Positions 1 to 8,765 of a stretch of 52,052 bases of DNA are shown piece by piece. The notes beneath the pieces are model-generated. The model worked only from the letters and a program-made list of their open reading frames with translations. It did not search any database and had not been told where the DNA came from. Position 1 is the first letter of the stretch. Each line of letters starts with the position of its first letter. The position numbers were made by a program, and so were the translations under genes. The DNA comes from an uncultured Sulfitobacter sp. (GTDB lineage: Bacteria > Pseudomonadota > Alphaproteobacteria > Rhodobacterales > Rhodobacteraceae), in assembly GCF_947499945.1 (NCBI RefSeq), contig NZ_CANMQD010000010.1, forward strand, positions 1-52,052, written 5' to 3'.

Positions 1-77
1 TCCCGATGATGCAATTATCCCCCCTCAGGAGAGCGACCAATGTCAGACCTTGATCTTCAGCAGACTGGCGGCCTTTG
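1..77. repeat. Terminal direct repeat, left copy (circular-contig overlap)
   Basis: These 77 bases are identical to the last 77 bases of the window (51976-52052). The repeat lies inside crtD coding sequence, and joining the two ends keeps the crtD frame open, because the 51,975-base offset is a multiple of three. This is what an assembler leaves when it closes a circle with a fixed-length overlap. It is not a biological repeat. Confidence 0.93.
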
Positions 78-388
78 GTCTGCGCTTCGACCAACAGCCA
101 ACCACCAGTACGTTGACAGGACCACCGCGGTTCAGCGCCCTGTTTCCGGCGTCAAACGGATCCCTCTACGGGCGATCCCCAGCGGGGATGATGGCGGCGT
201 TTGCCCGTCCAACGGCGCGGACCAAAATGGCGGGCCTCTATCTGGCGGGGGGCGGGGCGCACCCGGGCGCGGGGGTGCCGATGGCCACGCTCTCCGCCGC
301 GCATGCGGCCGCAGCGATCATGACCGACCTATGTTTAACCTCGACGTCCCCAAAGGTGGCTACGCATGGTGGTATGTCGACGGCGTAA
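1..388 (+). CDS. crtD: crtD, 3' part (continues from 50801-52052 across the circle joint)
   Basis: C-terminal part of the methoxyneurosporene/hydroxyneurosporene desaturase CrtD, read in the frame that enters from the right-hand end of the window. The visible part contains the C-terminal flavin-binding signature of phytoene-desaturase-type enzymes (GLYLAGGGAHPGAGVPMA, about codons 78-95 of this part), which closes over the FAD. It stops at 386-388 and overlaps the start of crtC (331) by 58 bases in another frame, so the two are probably translationally coupled. No in-frame ATG exists here because this is the interior of the gene; the N-terminal part is at 50801-52052. Confidence 0.92.
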   Translation, partial: PDDAIIPPQESDQCQTLIFSRLAAFGLRFDQQPTTSTLTGPPRFSALFPASNGSLYGRSPAGMMAAFARPTARTKMAGLYLAGGGAHPGAGVPMATLSAAHAAAAIMTDLCLTSTSPKVATHGGMSTA

Positions 389-1254
389 GCGACTGCGGGA
401 CACGCGCCGTCTCGGTCATCGGTTTTATCGGGTCGGTATTTTCACCGTGGTATCATTGGTCAGGGCGCGCCAATCCTGCCGATAACTGCTGTATCAACGT
501 GGCGACCTATGGTGCTGGCGGACGCTTCACCATGACGGATCGCGGCGAAGCAGCCTTGCAAGCGACACCCGACATGCTCCGCGTTGGGCCATCGTCGATG
601 TACTGGAACGGCAAGGAGCTGGTCATCGACATTAACGAGATTTCATCGCCCCCGATCATCTCCCGCGTGCGCGGACAGATCACCATCACACCCGAAGCCG
701 TGACCAACGTGGAATTGCCCCTCACCACTGACGGGGCGCATGTCTGGCGCCCCTTCGCCCCCTCCTCACGGATCAAGGTCGATCTGGAGGCCAAGGGTTG
801 GCAATGGAGCGGGCATGGCTATTTCGATGCCAACTTTGGCACGCGCCCGCTGGAGAAGGATTTCAGCTATTGGACATGGGGGCGCTATCCTACACGCGAT
901 GGCGCGACATGCTTTTATGATGCAGACCGCCGAGATGGAACATCACTGGATGCGGCCATCGCATTTGACCGCAACGGTCAGGCCAAGCTCACGAAGGCCC
1001 CTGGGCGGACACCGTTTAAACGCACGCTTTGGGCGCTGCGCCGCGAAACACGCGCCGACGCTGGGACAACACCGCGCCAAATTAAAGCGATGCTGGACGC
1101 GCCCTTCTACTCCCGCTCCGTCGTCGAGACAGTTGTGAATGGTGAAACTGTGCAGGGGGTGCACGAGGCGCTGGATCTGAACCGATACAAGCAGCCCTTG
1201 CTCAAGCCGATGCTGGCCGTACGGGTACCACGGCGCAAAGGCTGGACATTTTAG
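331..1254 (+). CDS. crtC: CrtC, carotenoid 1,2-hydratase
   Basis: 307 residues. CrtC adds water across the terminal 1,2 double bond of neurosporene/lycopene-type carotenoids, giving the 1-hydroxy group that CrtD desaturates around and CrtF methylates in the spheroidene pathway. Recognised from the N-terminal stretch PKGGYAWWYVDG followed by IGFIGSVFSPWYHW, then CCINVATYG and MTDRG, all typical of the family. The frame is open upstream to 40, but that extension reads the crtD region out of frame and has no CrtC character, so the ATG at 331 is chosen. It overlaps crtD by 58 bases and ends convergently with tspO, with 76 bases between stop codons and no clear terminator. Confidence 0.93.
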   Translation: MFNLDVPKGGYAWWYVDGVSDCGTRAVSVIGFIGSVFSPWYHWSGRANPADNCCINVATYGAGGRFTMTDRGEAALQATPDMLRVGPSSMYWNGKELVIDINEISSPPIISRVRGQITITPEAVTNVELPLTTDGAHVWRPFAPSSRIKVDLEAKGWQWSGHGYFDANFGTRPLEKDFSYWTWGRYPTRDGATCFYDADRRDGTSLDAAIAFDRNGQAKLTKAPGRTPFKRTLWALRRETRADAGTTPRQIKAMLDAPFYSRSVVETVVNGETVQGVHEALDLNRYKQPLLKPMLAVRVPRRKGWTF

Positions 1255-1330
1255 CGGTTGCCAGCACCCTTCGCGCAGTCGGGTTTAGGTTTAAATGCAA
1301 GGTAGAAAAGCGGGTTTGGCGGCCCCCGTG

Positions 1331-1813
1331 CTACTCAATTTCTTCGGATGTGAGCGCTGTGACATTTGGATTAAGGCGCAGCATTTCAACATTGAGCGCT
1401 GCCGCGACTGTGACCCAGATCAGATAAGGAATGAAGGCAGCACCAGCCCAGAAATCCAACGAGAACGCGGACCATGTGCAACCAAGGACGCTAAGCCACA
1501 GCGGACCCATGGCGAATAGCGCCCCTTTGATCCGGCGCAGACCAAAAAACAGCGGTGTCCAGAGTGTGGACAGAGCTGCTTGGGCTGCCCAGAAGGCCAT
1601 GGCATATGCATTGCCATCAATCACAGCGAGGCGTGCACCCGCAAAGGAGATCAGCAAATAGATACTGGTCCAAACCACAGGGAAGACCCAGTTTGGCGGA
1701 GTAAACCACGGTTTATCCAGAGATTGGTACCACGCACCCGGAGTGAACACGGCACCAGTGGCACCCGCAGCACCACACGCCATGAGAAAGATCGCAAAGA
1801 GATAAATGTCCAT
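1331..1813 (-). CDS. tspO: TspO/MBR family tryptophan-rich sensory protein (CrtK)
   Basis: 160 residues with five hydrophobic segments and the tryptophan-rich pattern of the TspO/peripheral benzodiazepine receptor family: WYQSLDKPWFTPPNWVFPVVW near residues 28-48, then WAAQAALSTLWTPLFFG. In Rhodobacter TspO sits in the outer membrane, binds porphyrins and affects oxygen-dependent expression of photosynthesis genes; that is family knowledge, not seen here. It lies 20 bases downstream of crtB on the same strand, the usual crtIB-tspO order. A short AGGG precedes the ATG at 1813. No truncation or frame damage. Confidence 0.93.
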   Translation of the reverse strand: MDIYLFAIFLMACGAAGATGAVFTPGAWYQSLDKPWFTPPNWVFPVVWTSIYLLISFAGARLAVIDGNAYAMAFWAAQAALSTLWTPLFFGLRRIKGALFAMGPLWLSVLGCTWSAFSLDFWAGAAFIPYLIWVTVAAALNVEMLRLNPNVTALTSEEIE

Positions 1814-1833
1814 GTGCCCTACATAGCGGCTGT

Positions 1834-2865
1834 TTACTCAGCCGCCACCCCTTGCATGCGTGCTTTCGCAAGTTCGCGCGCACGAAGCTCTGCCATCACA
1901 TCCATCAGCCCATCCATGCGGGTGGTTTTTGCAGTGTTTTTATACGCGGTTGCCTCCACCAGAAAAGCGACTTCTGGCAACGGCTTGGCAAAAATTATCG
2001 GAGAGCGGGGAAGGGCAACCGTTGCGGCGGCGCGTATGCCTGCCTTCCCGATAAGTTTTATTTTCTGTGCTTTGGTCGTCCGAGCGCGAAAGTTTATCGA
2101 ATCGTGATTGTTGCGGCGCAGCGCACCACCGATCCCGTCATAGATATACCGTGCGGCGAAAATTCCTGTGCGGGCCCTCATAGGGAGGGCACCAATTCCC
2201 GCCTCGGAGCGGATATAGAGACGGCGTGCCTCAGCCAGCAAACGTTTCACCATGCGGCGCACTTCGGGTGTGGCTTCGGGCGCGGCAAAGAAATCATCGA
2301 CATTCATACCTTCATCCGACAGCCAATCGAGCGGCAGATAGATACGACCTGCACGGGCGTCTTCACCCACATCGCGGGCAATATTCGTGAGCTGCATCGC
2401 CACACCCAGATCACAGGCACGCGCCAAAGCATCGGCATCCCGCACGTGCATCAACACACACATCATCGCCCCCACGGCAGAGGCCACGCGGGAAGAGTAC
2501 TCACGCACCTCCGACAGCGTGTGATAGCGGCGTTCAACCGCGTCCCATGCGAGGCCTTCAAGTAGAGCCTCTGGTAGGGCTCGGGGCATGTCGAACTGCT
2601 CGATGATCGCGGCAAAGGCGCGGTCTTCGGGAGCATCCTTGGGCGTGCCAGCATAGGCAAGATCAAGACGCTCTTGCAGCTCGATCACAGCTTTGCCCTT
2701 CTCGAACCCCTCATCCACTTCGTCATCCGCAAGCCTGCAAAAGGCATAGAGCGCAAGGGCCGGATCGCGTACAGAAGACGGCAGTAATTTCGACGCCGCA
2801 TGGAAGGACAGCGACCCCGTCCGGATCACATTGCGGCAATGTTCGAGGTCAGCGGGGGCAATCAT
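1834..2865 (-). CDS. crtB: CrtB, phytoene synthase
   Basis: 343 residues, a normal length. CrtB condenses two geranylgeranyl diphosphates to phytoene. The two aspartate-rich Mg2+/diphosphate motifs of the squalene/phytoene synthase family are visible: DDEVDEGFEKGK near residue 46 and NIARDVGEDARAGRIYLP near residue 160, with a YCxLAD-like segment (FCRLADDEVD) before the first. The start ATG overlaps the crtI stop in an ATGA arrangement, so crtI and crtB are translationally coupled. tspO follows 20 bases later. Confidence 0.95.
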   Translation of the reverse strand: MIAPADLEHCRNVIRTGSLSFHAASKLLPSSVRDPALALYAFCRLADDEVDEGFEKGKAVIELQERLDLAYAGTPKDAPEDRAFAAIIEQFDMPRALPEALLEGLAWDAVERRYHTLSEVREYSSRVASAVGAMMCVLMHVRDADALARACDLGVAMQLTNIARDVGEDARAGRIYLPLDWLSDEGMNVDDFFAAPEATPEVRRMVKRLLAEARRLYIRSEAGIGALPMRARTGIFAARYIYDGIGGALRRNNHDSINFRARTTKAQKIKLIGKAGIRAAATVALPRSPIIFAKPLPEVAFLVEATAYKNTAKTTRMDGLMDVMAELRARELAKARMQGVAAE

Positions 2866-4403
2866 TCGGCGGCCAATCGTGGTGCGTCGGCGATGACTTC
2901 CATGTCAGGGACCAACTTTGCCAGCACCTCAGCACTGGACACAACACCGGGCAGACCTGCACCAGGATGCGTGCCTGCACCGACAAGAAACAGGCCACCC
3001 GCCTCCTCGCTCACGTTATGGGGGCGGAACCATGCGGATTGCAGAATGCGCGGCTCTAACGAGAAGCCAGCACCATGGGGCGACAAGTAGCGGTCGCGGA
3101 ATTCTTCGGGGGTAAAGACCAGCTCGGTCGTGATCTTGTCGCGGAAGCCAGGCATTTGTTTTTCCAACTCGGCAGCAACCTTCTCGCGGTAGATGGGTTC
3201 TTCAGTCTTCCAATCCACGGCATCTTTCCAGCCAAGGTGCGGCACAGGTGAGAGGACATAGAAGGTATCGTCCCCTTTCGGCGCAGCTGTGGGATCGGTC
3301 ACAGAAGGGCGGTGAATATACAGGCTCATGTCATCCGACAGTTTGCCCTTCATGAAAATATCATTGAGCAACCCCGTAAATCGTGGGCCGTTGACGATCG
3401 TGTGGTGGCCCAGATCAGGCCACTGCTCTGCCGTGCCTTTTGTGCCGAAGTACCAGACATACAGGCCCATCGACCACCGCTTGCGCCGCAATTTGGGCGC
3501 GGTCCAACGCTTTTTCTTATGATTGCGCAGCAGGTGGGTATAGGTATGGCCCGCGTCTGCGTTGCTCACAATCAGGGGCGCCTCAACGCGATCCCCGTTT
3601 GTAAGAGTTACAGCGCGCGCCTTGTTATTTGCGACGATGATTTCATCCGCCTCGACGTTGTGACGGATCACGCCACCTTGGCCGCGGATCACATCGGCCA
3701 TACCATCAGCAATCGCCTGCACACCGCCCATTGCGTAATGCACGCCATAGGTTTTCTCAAGATGCCCCACCAGCGCATAGATCGAAGTCACATGCGTCGG
3801 ATCACCGCCAATGAACAGCGGGTGAAACGACAGCGCCATGCGCAGCTTTTCATCCTTAACCCGCGTCGCCGCATGGGCATAGATGGAACGGTCGGCCCGC
3901 AACATCGCGAACTTGGGCAAAACCTTGATCGTCTCCCAAATGCGGTGCATCGGCTTGGCGACCATCCCTTCAAACCCCACAACATAACGGGCATGGCTGT
4001 CCTTGAGAAACCGTTTGTACCCCTTCAAATCGCGTGGGGAGATTTTGTTGACTTCGGCAAACATCCGTTCGTCATCCCCGCAAGCGGCGAACTTTGTGCC
4101 ATCGGGCCAGCGCACTTCATAAAACGGATCAAGCGGTCGCAGATCAACGTCCTTGCGGAAATCACGGCCACAATCCGCCCATAGCTGCTCGAACACCTGC
4201 GGCACAGTCACAATCGTCGGCCCCAAATCGAATCGGTGACCATCCTGCGTGATCGACGAACCACGCCCGCCCGTCCGATCCAGCCGATCCAGCACAGTAA
4301 CTGCATACCCCTTTGCCCCAAGGCGCATCGCCGCAGCAAGGCCACCAAGGCCTGCCCCGATTACAATGGCGCGGTTGTCAGGTTGTGTTTGGGTATCTGT
4401 CAT
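2862..4403 (-). CDS. crtI: CrtI, phytoene desaturase (neurosporene-forming type)
   Basis: 513 residues. FAD-dependent enzyme that introduces the desaturations converting phytoene to neurosporene/lycopene on the membrane. The N-terminal dinucleotide-binding motif VIGAGLGGLAAAMRLG is at residues 14-29, and the C-terminal carotenoid-desaturase signature (GLFLVGAGTHPGAGLPGV) near residue 470. First gene of the crtI-crtB-tspO unit, transcribed away from crtA across a 106-base gap holding a PpsR operator. Whether it makes three or four desaturations cannot be read from sequence; crtA, crtC and crtD here fit the neurosporene-spheroidene route. Confidence 0.95.
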   Translation of the reverse strand: MTDTQTQPDNRAIVIGAGLGGLAAAMRLGAKGYAVTVLDRLDRTGGRGSSITQDGHRFDLGPTIVTVPQVFEQLWADCGRDFRKDVDLRPLDPFYEVRWPDGTKFAACGDDERMFAEVNKISPRDLKGYKRFLKDSHARYVVGFEGMVAKPMHRIWETIKVLPKFAMLRADRSIYAHAATRVKDEKLRMALSFHPLFIGGDPTHVTSIYALVGHLEKTYGVHYAMGGVQAIADGMADVIRGQGGVIRHNVEADEIIVANNKARAVTLTNGDRVEAPLIVSNADAGHTYTHLLRNHKKKRWTAPKLRRKRWSMGLYVWYFGTKGTAEQWPDLGHHTIVNGPRFTGLLNDIFMKGKLSDDMSLYIHRPSVTDPTAAPKGDDTFYVLSPVPHLGWKDAVDWKTEEPIYREKVAAELEKQMPGFRDKITTELVFTPEEFRDRYLSPHGAGFSLEPRILQSAWFRPHNVSEEAGGLFLVGAGTHPGAGLPGVVSSAEVLAKLVPDMEVIADAPRLAAE

Positions 4404-4457
4404 AGGGTGCTGTTTATACTGTCTGTTAGAGATGAGGTTTTCACGAACACTCTTTCA

Positions 4458-4490
4458 TGTTTACACCAAATGTGTAAACTAAAATAGACA
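4458..4490. promoter_or_regulatory. crtI/crtA divergent promoter with PpsR operator
   Basis: Positions 4473-4490 match TGT-N12-ACA, the operator of the photosynthesis repressor PpsR/CrtJ. Directly upstream, 4459-4480 holds an 8-base inverted repeat (GTTTACAC - 5 bases - GTGTAAAC), so a further half site faces the first. A TTTACA hexamer at 4460-4465 followed after 17 bases by AATAGA could be the -35/-10 of crtA. The gap separates crtI (-) from crtA (+), so one operator region can control both. Motif read directly; binding is inferred. Confidence 0.8.
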
Positions 4491-4509
4491 CATTAGGGAA
4501 TTTAGCATT

Positions 4510-5211
4510 GTGCAGCAGGTCGTAAGCCTCAGCTTTTACCGCTTCGGCAGTCTTGGGTCGCGCCTTTGGGCGTTTGCCATGATGGGCCTTGCGCGTGGAG
4601 CTATGGCGCGCACCAAGGGCATCGGATTTTGGAAGCTTTGCGGCTCTGGCACGGGCGAAGGGTTCACGCCCAAACCGAACTTTGGCGTTTATGCGATTCT
4701 TGCCACTTGGCCGGATGAAGAGACAGCCAAGCATGAGACAGGGCGCGGCGTCTTTGCCCGCTATACTGCTAAATCTGTCGAGGATTGGACCGTCTATATG
4801 TCGCCAACCTCTGCACGTGGCGATTGGGCAGGCGTACAGCCGTTCATTCCAAATGATAGCACCAGCACTGGCCCGATTGCCGCCCTTACCCGTGCCAGCG
4901 TAAAGCCGAGCATGGCGCGGCATTTCTGGGGGCGTGTTCCCAACATCTCCGCTGTGATCGGCACGGACCCCTCTGTCCTGTTCAAACTGGGGATCGGGGA
5001 GAAACCCTTGGTACACCAAGTGACATTCTCCATCTGGCCCGATGCCGCTGCCATGAATAATTTTGCCCGCACTGGCCCCCATGCGGAGGCAATCAAAGCG
5101 GTCCGCAGTGACGGCTGGTTTTCCGAAGAACTCTACGCCCGCTTTTCCCTCGTGTCCGACCGTGGCACATGGGGCGGCGTGTCTCCTCTCCACCCGAAAG
5201 AAACGATATGA
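4510..5211 (+). CDS. crtA: CrtA, spheroidene monooxygenase
   Basis: 233 residues. CrtA uses O2 to place the 2-keto group on spheroidene, giving spheroidenone, the carotenoid that dominates under air and colours aerobic phototrophs pink-red. Recognised from VVSLSFYRFG at the N-terminus, GIGFWKLCGSGTGEGFTPKPNFGVYAILATW, and the C-terminal half (FSEELYARFSL). The start is GTG at 4510, as no in-frame ATG precedes the conserved N-terminus; an AGGGA lies about ten bases upstream. The stop overlaps the bchI start (ATGA), making crtA the first gene of the classical crtA-bchIDO operon. Confidence 0.92.
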   Translation: MQQVVSLSFYRFGSLGSRLWAFAMMGLARGAMARTKGIGFWKLCGSGTGEGFTPKPNFGVYAILATWPDEETAKHETGRGVFARYTAKSVEDWTVYMSPTSARGDWAGVQPFIPNDSTSTGPIAALTRASVKPSMARHFWGRVPNISAVIGTDPSVLFKLGIGEKPLVHQVTFSIWPDAAAMNNFARTGPHAEAIKAVRSDGWFSEELYARFSLVSDRGTWGGVSPLHPKETI

Positions 5212-6215
5212 AACAGCCCTTCCCCTTCTCCGCGATCGTGGGTCAAGAAGACATGAAACGCGCGATGATCCTTACCGCGATTGATCCCACCATTGGCGGG
5301 GTGCTGGTGTTTGGGGATCGCGGCACAGGCAAGTCGACAGCCGTGCGTGCACTGGCCGCATTGCTGCCACCGATTATGGCCGTTGAAGGCTGTCCCGTGA
5401 ATGCGGAACGCATGAGCGATTGCCCCGACTGGGCGGGTGTGACCACTGACAAAACGCATGAGATCCCGACGCCCGTTGTAGATCTGCCCCTTGGTGCGTC
5501 AGAGGATCGTGTGACAGGAGCGCTGGACATTGAGAAGGCTCTAACCAACGGGGAAAAGGCATTTCAACCTGGTTTGCTCGCAAAAGCGAACCGAGGATAT
5601 CTCTACATCGACGAGGTGAACCTGCTTGAAGATCACATTGTCGATCTGCTCCTCGACGTGGCGCAATCCGGTCAGAATGTGGTGGAGCGCGAGGGCCTGT
5701 CTATCCGTCACGCCGCGCGGTTTGTTCTGGTGGGGTCGGGCAATCCCGAAGAGGGCGAATTGCGGCCCCAACTCTTGGACCGTTTTGGCCTGTCGGTCGA
5801 CGTGGCATCTCCCACGGACATTGACGAACGCATCGAGGTCATCAAACGCCGCGATGCTTATGAGAATGACCACACCGCGTTTATGGTGCGCTGGCAGGCG
5901 GAGGATGGAATGCTACGCGACCAGATCACAGCTGCCCGTGTTGCGCTGAAAAAGCTCACCACGCCAGAACAGAGTTTGCGCGATGTGGCCGAGCTGTGTA
6001 TCGCCCTCGGCTCTGACGGGTTGCGCGGTGAATTGACCCTACTCAAAGCCGCGCGCGCCTATGCCGCGTTCCGCGATGATACGGCACTTACCCGCGGTCA
6101 TATCCGCGATGTCGCCGCTCTCGCGCTGCGCCACCGCATGCGGCGCGATCCGCTGGATGATGCAGGCTCTGGCACGCGGGTAGAGCGTATCGTAGCCGAG
6201 ACTTTAGGCAGCTGA
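5208..6215 (+). CDS. bchI: BchI, magnesium chelatase ATPase subunit I
   Basis: 335 residues. AAA+ subunit of the BchI-BchD-BchH magnesium chelatase, which inserts Mg2+ into protoporphyrin IX, the committed step to bacteriochlorophyll. Walker A GDRGTGKST at residues 36-44, Walker B GYLYIDEVNLLEDH near residue 135, and the sensor region GSGNPEEGELRPQLLDRFG. The ATG at 5208 is used rather than the upstream in-frame ATG at 5169, because the conserved N-terminus PFPFSAIVGQ follows immediately and the start overlaps the crtA stop. The TGA overlaps the ATG of bchD by one base. Confidence 0.97.
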   Translation: MKQPFPFSAIVGQEDMKRAMILTAIDPTIGGVLVFGDRGTGKSTAVRALAALLPPIMAVEGCPVNAERMSDCPDWAGVTTDKTHEIPTPVVDLPLGASEDRVTGALDIEKALTNGEKAFQPGLLAKANRGYLYIDEVNLLEDHIVDLLLDVAQSGQNVVEREGLSIRHAARFVLVGSGNPEEGELRPQLLDRFGLSVDVASPTDIDERIEVIKRRDAYENDHTAFMVRWQAEDGMLRDQITAARVALKKLTTPEQSLRDVAELCIALGSDGLRGELTLLKAARAYAAFRDDTALTRGHIRDVAALALRHRMRRDPLDDAGSGTRVERIVAETLGS

Positions 6216-7837
6216 TGACCCCCCTCCTGCGCGCCCATACCGCGTTGGCCTTGCTGGCGCTTGATCCCGCCCTCGGTGGGCTGGTAATCCGTGCCCGTGC
6301 CGGTGCTGTGCGGGACGCAGTAATGGCAGATGTGCCGGCACATACCCGCCTCCACCCCACTATGACGGCAGAAGCGCTTGACGGGGGTATCGACGTTTCC
6401 GCAACCCTCGGTTCTCGAACGCTAACGCAAACCCGTGGCTTACTTGCACAGAACGGTCTGTTCGTCCTTGCTATGGCAGAACGCGCCGAACCCTATATCG
6501 CGGCGCGTCTGGCGGCGACTTTGGATAAGCAAGAAGGTCACACTCTTGTCGCGCTGGATGAGGGGATTGAAGATGAGGCCATACCCCCTGCCCTATCCGA
6601 CAGGATCGCCTTTCGGGTTGATCTGGAAAATTGCGCGCTGAGTGAGATTTGTCGCCCGCCGACCTGGCCCACGCCCCTTTCTCTGGGCCACGTAACGGCG
6701 ACTGACGACATCACTGAAGCGCTGGTGCTGCTCGCTGTACGTTTGGGTATTGTCAGCTTGCGGGCTGTTGGTTTTGCTCTACGCGCGGCAAAGGCACATG
6801 CGGCGCTGAATGGCCGATTAGAGACTGATCAAGATGATGTTACTGCCGCCGTAGCGCTGGTTTTAGCGCACCGCGCAACGCAACTCCCCGCCGATGAGGA
6901 AACTCGGGAAACCCCTAATGACCCGCCGCCCCCAGAGGATGCAGAACAGCAGGCCGAGCCGATGGGCAGCCTGCCGCAAGACATGTTGCTTGATGCCGTA
7001 CTCGCTAATTTGCCGCCTGATCTTTTGGCAAAGCTGAACGCTGGCACCGCAAACCGAAGTGCGACGGGCAGCGGTGCGGGTCAAAAGAAGATTGGTAACC
7101 GCCGCGGCCGCCCTCTGCCCGCCCGTGATGTCGGCAATGATCAGGGCCGCGTCGACCTCATCGCAACTCTGCGGGCGGCAATTCCGTGGCAGACCCTGCG
7201 CCGCCGTGATGCCCCCCACCGCACGGCTCCGATCATCCGCCACGGCGACCTGCGCCATAAACGTTATATCGATCATTCCGACCGTTTGCTGATCTTCACC
7301 GTCGATGCCTCCGGTTCTGCCGCGATGGCGCGTATGGGTGAGGCGAAAGGCGCGATCGAATTGCTTCTCGCCGAAGCCTATGCGCGCCGCGACCATGTGG
7401 CTCTGATCGCTTTTCGCGGGATGGAGGCGGAGGTTCTGCTGCAGCCCACACGTTCGCTGGTTCAGACAAAACGCAAACTTGCCGCCCTTCCAGGAGGGGG
7501 CGCAACGCCGCTGGCCGCCGGCCTCATGGCTGCTCAAAACATGGCGGTTCAGGCGCGTCGCAAAGGGCTGATGCCCACAGTTATCACTCTTACAGACGGG
7601 CGCGCTAATATGGCTCTCGATGGTACGGCAAATCGTGCTCAAGCCGCTACTGACGCCCAAAGCATCGCACGCAGGCTGCGTACTGAGAATGTCGACAGTA
7701 TCGTAATCGATACAGGCCGTCGGCCAGAGGCAGGCCTTGCCCAGATCGCCAATATCCTTGGGGGTGCCTATATCGCCCTGCCCCGCGCTGATGCGCGCAG
7801 CCTTTCAAACGCCATTGCGCAAACGCTGGAAACCTGA
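6215..7837 (+). CDS. bchD: BchD, magnesium chelatase subunit D
   Basis: 540 residues. BchD is the AAA+-like partner that assembles with the BchI hexamer and couples ATP hydrolysis to BchH. An N-terminal degenerate AAA+ domain without a good Walker A occupies roughly residues 1-210. An acidic, proline-rich linker (DPPPPEDAEQQAEP) follows near residue 240. The C-terminal von Willebrand A domain carries the MIDAS start TVDASGSAAMARMGEAKG near residue 363 and TLTDGRANMAL near 460. It overlaps bchI by one base and is followed by bchO three bases after its stop. Confidence 0.95.
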   Translation: MTPLLRAHTALALLALDPALGGLVIRARAGAVRDAVMADVPAHTRLHPTMTAEALDGGIDVSATLGSRTLTQTRGLLAQNGLFVLAMAERAEPYIAARLAATLDKQEGHTLVALDEGIEDEAIPPALSDRIAFRVDLENCALSEICRPPTWPTPLSLGHVTATDDITEALVLLAVRLGIVSLRAVGFALRAAKAHAALNGRLETDQDDVTAAVALVLAHRATQLPADEETRETPNDPPPPEDAEQQAEPMGSLPQDMLLDAVLANLPPDLLAKLNAGTANRSATGSGAGQKKIGNRRGRPLPARDVGNDQGRVDLIATLRAAIPWQTLRRRDAPHRTAPIIRHGDLRHKRYIDHSDRLLIFTVDASGSAAMARMGEAKGAIELLLAEAYARRDHVALIAFRGMEAEVLLQPTRSLVQTKRKLAALPGGGATPLAAGLMAAQNMAVQARRKGLMPTVITLTDGRANMALDGTANRAQAATDAQSIARRLRTENVDSIVIDTGRRPEAGLAQIANILGGAYIALPRADARSLSNAIAQTLET

Positions 7838-7840
7838 GCG

Positions 7841-8710
7841 GTGGAGTGGGACCGCCATAAGAGTTATTGGCCGCATGCCGACACCTCCCGCTTTGTCCTA
7901 TGCAAGCCGCACAAATGGCACGTGCAGGATGCCGGTGACGGCCCCCTTCTGTTGCTCTTGCATGGCGCGGGGGGCGCCACACAAAGCTTTCGTCACCTGA
8001 TCCCTCTGCTCACGCCATTCTACCGCGTAATTGCCATTGATCTGCCTGGTCAGGGCTTCACCCGTTTGGGGGCTCAAGCACGTTGCGGCCTTGAAACGAT
8101 GGCCGAAGATATTGCGGCGCTTTGCACTCAGGAAAACTGGCAGCCCCATGCGATTATCGGGCATTCTGCAGGCGCTGCGGTTGCGTTTGATCTGGCGCCG
8201 CGCCTGCCCTCGCCTACCCCATTGGTCATCGGCATAAACGCCGCACTGTCGCACTTCAAAGGCGTGGCCGGCATCCTGTTTCCCCTAATGGCAAAGGCAC
8301 TTGCCATGATGCCCGGAATTGCGGGGCTCTTTACCGCATCCAATGGCAATCCACGTTCGGTGAAGCGTCTCATTGACGGAACAGGCTCAAAGCTACCGCC
8401 CGAGGAGTTACGCTTTTACAGCGCTTTGATAAGCGACAGAGGGCATGTGAACGCCACCTTGCAAATGATGGCACAATGGGACCTTGGCGTGCTCCTGAAC
8501 CACCTCCCGCAGAGTGACATACACGGCCTGCTCATTGCTGCGACAGATGACCGTGCCGTGCCCGCCGCCACATCACGCGAGATGGCCAAGCAGATGTCAC
8601 ATGTCGACTATGCACAGTTGGAGAAGCTGGGGCATCTGGCCCATGAGGAAGCGCCGGTACAAGTTGCGCAGCTTATTCTCGACTATCTTGCAAAAAATGC
8701 GCCCGACTAA
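7841..8710 (+). CDS. bchO: BchO, alpha/beta hydrolase of Mg-chelatase operon
   Basis: 289 residues. Alpha/beta hydrolase fold protein always found with bchID in purple bacteria; its exact reaction is not settled in the literature I know, and it is usually tied to the Mg-chelatase step. The fold is clear: oxyanion region LLLHGAGGATQSF near residue 36, nucleophile elbow IIGHSAGAAVAF near residue 106, DLPGQGFT between them, and a late histidine (LGHLAHEE) near residue 268. It starts with GTG at 7841 right behind the bchD stop. Its stop codon lies in the loop of the terminator hairpin at 8693-8721. Confidence 0.92.
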   Translation: MEWDRHKSYWPHADTSRFVLCKPHKWHVQDAGDGPLLLLLHGAGGATQSFRHLIPLLTPFYRVIAIDLPGQGFTRLGAQARCGLETMAEDIAALCTQENWQPHAIIGHSAGAAVAFDLAPRLPSPTPLVIGINAALSHFKGVAGILFPLMAKALAMMPGIAGLFTASNGNPRSVKRLIDGTGSKLPPEELRFYSALISDRGHVNATLQMMAQWDLGVLLNHLPQSDIHGLLIAATDDRAVPAATSREMAKQMSHVDYAQLEKLGHLAHEEAPVQVAQLILDYLAKNAPD

Positions 8711-8721
8711 GGCGCATTTTT
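8693..8721. terminator. Bidirectional intrinsic terminator between bchO and parB
   Basis: A perfect 11-bp inverted repeat, AAAAATGCGCC (8693-8703) and GGCGCATTTTT (8711-8721), encloses a 7-base loop that contains the bchO stop codon. The A/T ends give a U-tract on both strands, so it can end crtA-bchIDO on the plus strand and parAB on the minus strand. It insulates the photosynthesis genes from the plasmid backbone. Confidence 0.85.
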
Positions 8722-8748
8722 GATATATTTCAATAGTTTGCAATAATA

Positions 8749-8762
8749 TTGCCCGTGGGCAA
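8749..8762. promoter_or_regulatory. 14-bp palindrome, candidate ParB site (parS), copy 1
   Basis: TTGCCC-GT-GGGCAA, six-base arms around two central bases, just past the end of parB. The same motif, TTGCCC-AT-GGGCAA, occurs at 11517-11530 at the repA leader, so a pair brackets the partition and origin region. A centromere or regulatory role is inferred only from this placement and symmetry. Confidence 0.45.
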
Positions 8763-8765
8763 CCG

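Noticed and set aside
1..77. Phage-type or linear-plasmid direct terminal repeat
   Set aside because: The repeat is ordinary crtD coding sequence, short, and keeps the frame when joined; there are no phage genes. A circular-assembly overlap explains it.
40..330. N-terminal extension of crtC from position 40
   Set aside because: This stretch is the C-terminal coding part of crtD in another frame, and the family N-terminus begins at 331.
3312..4184. Open frame of 290 codons on the plus strand opposite crtI
   Set aside because: Same reasons; crtI is complete and typical on the other strand.
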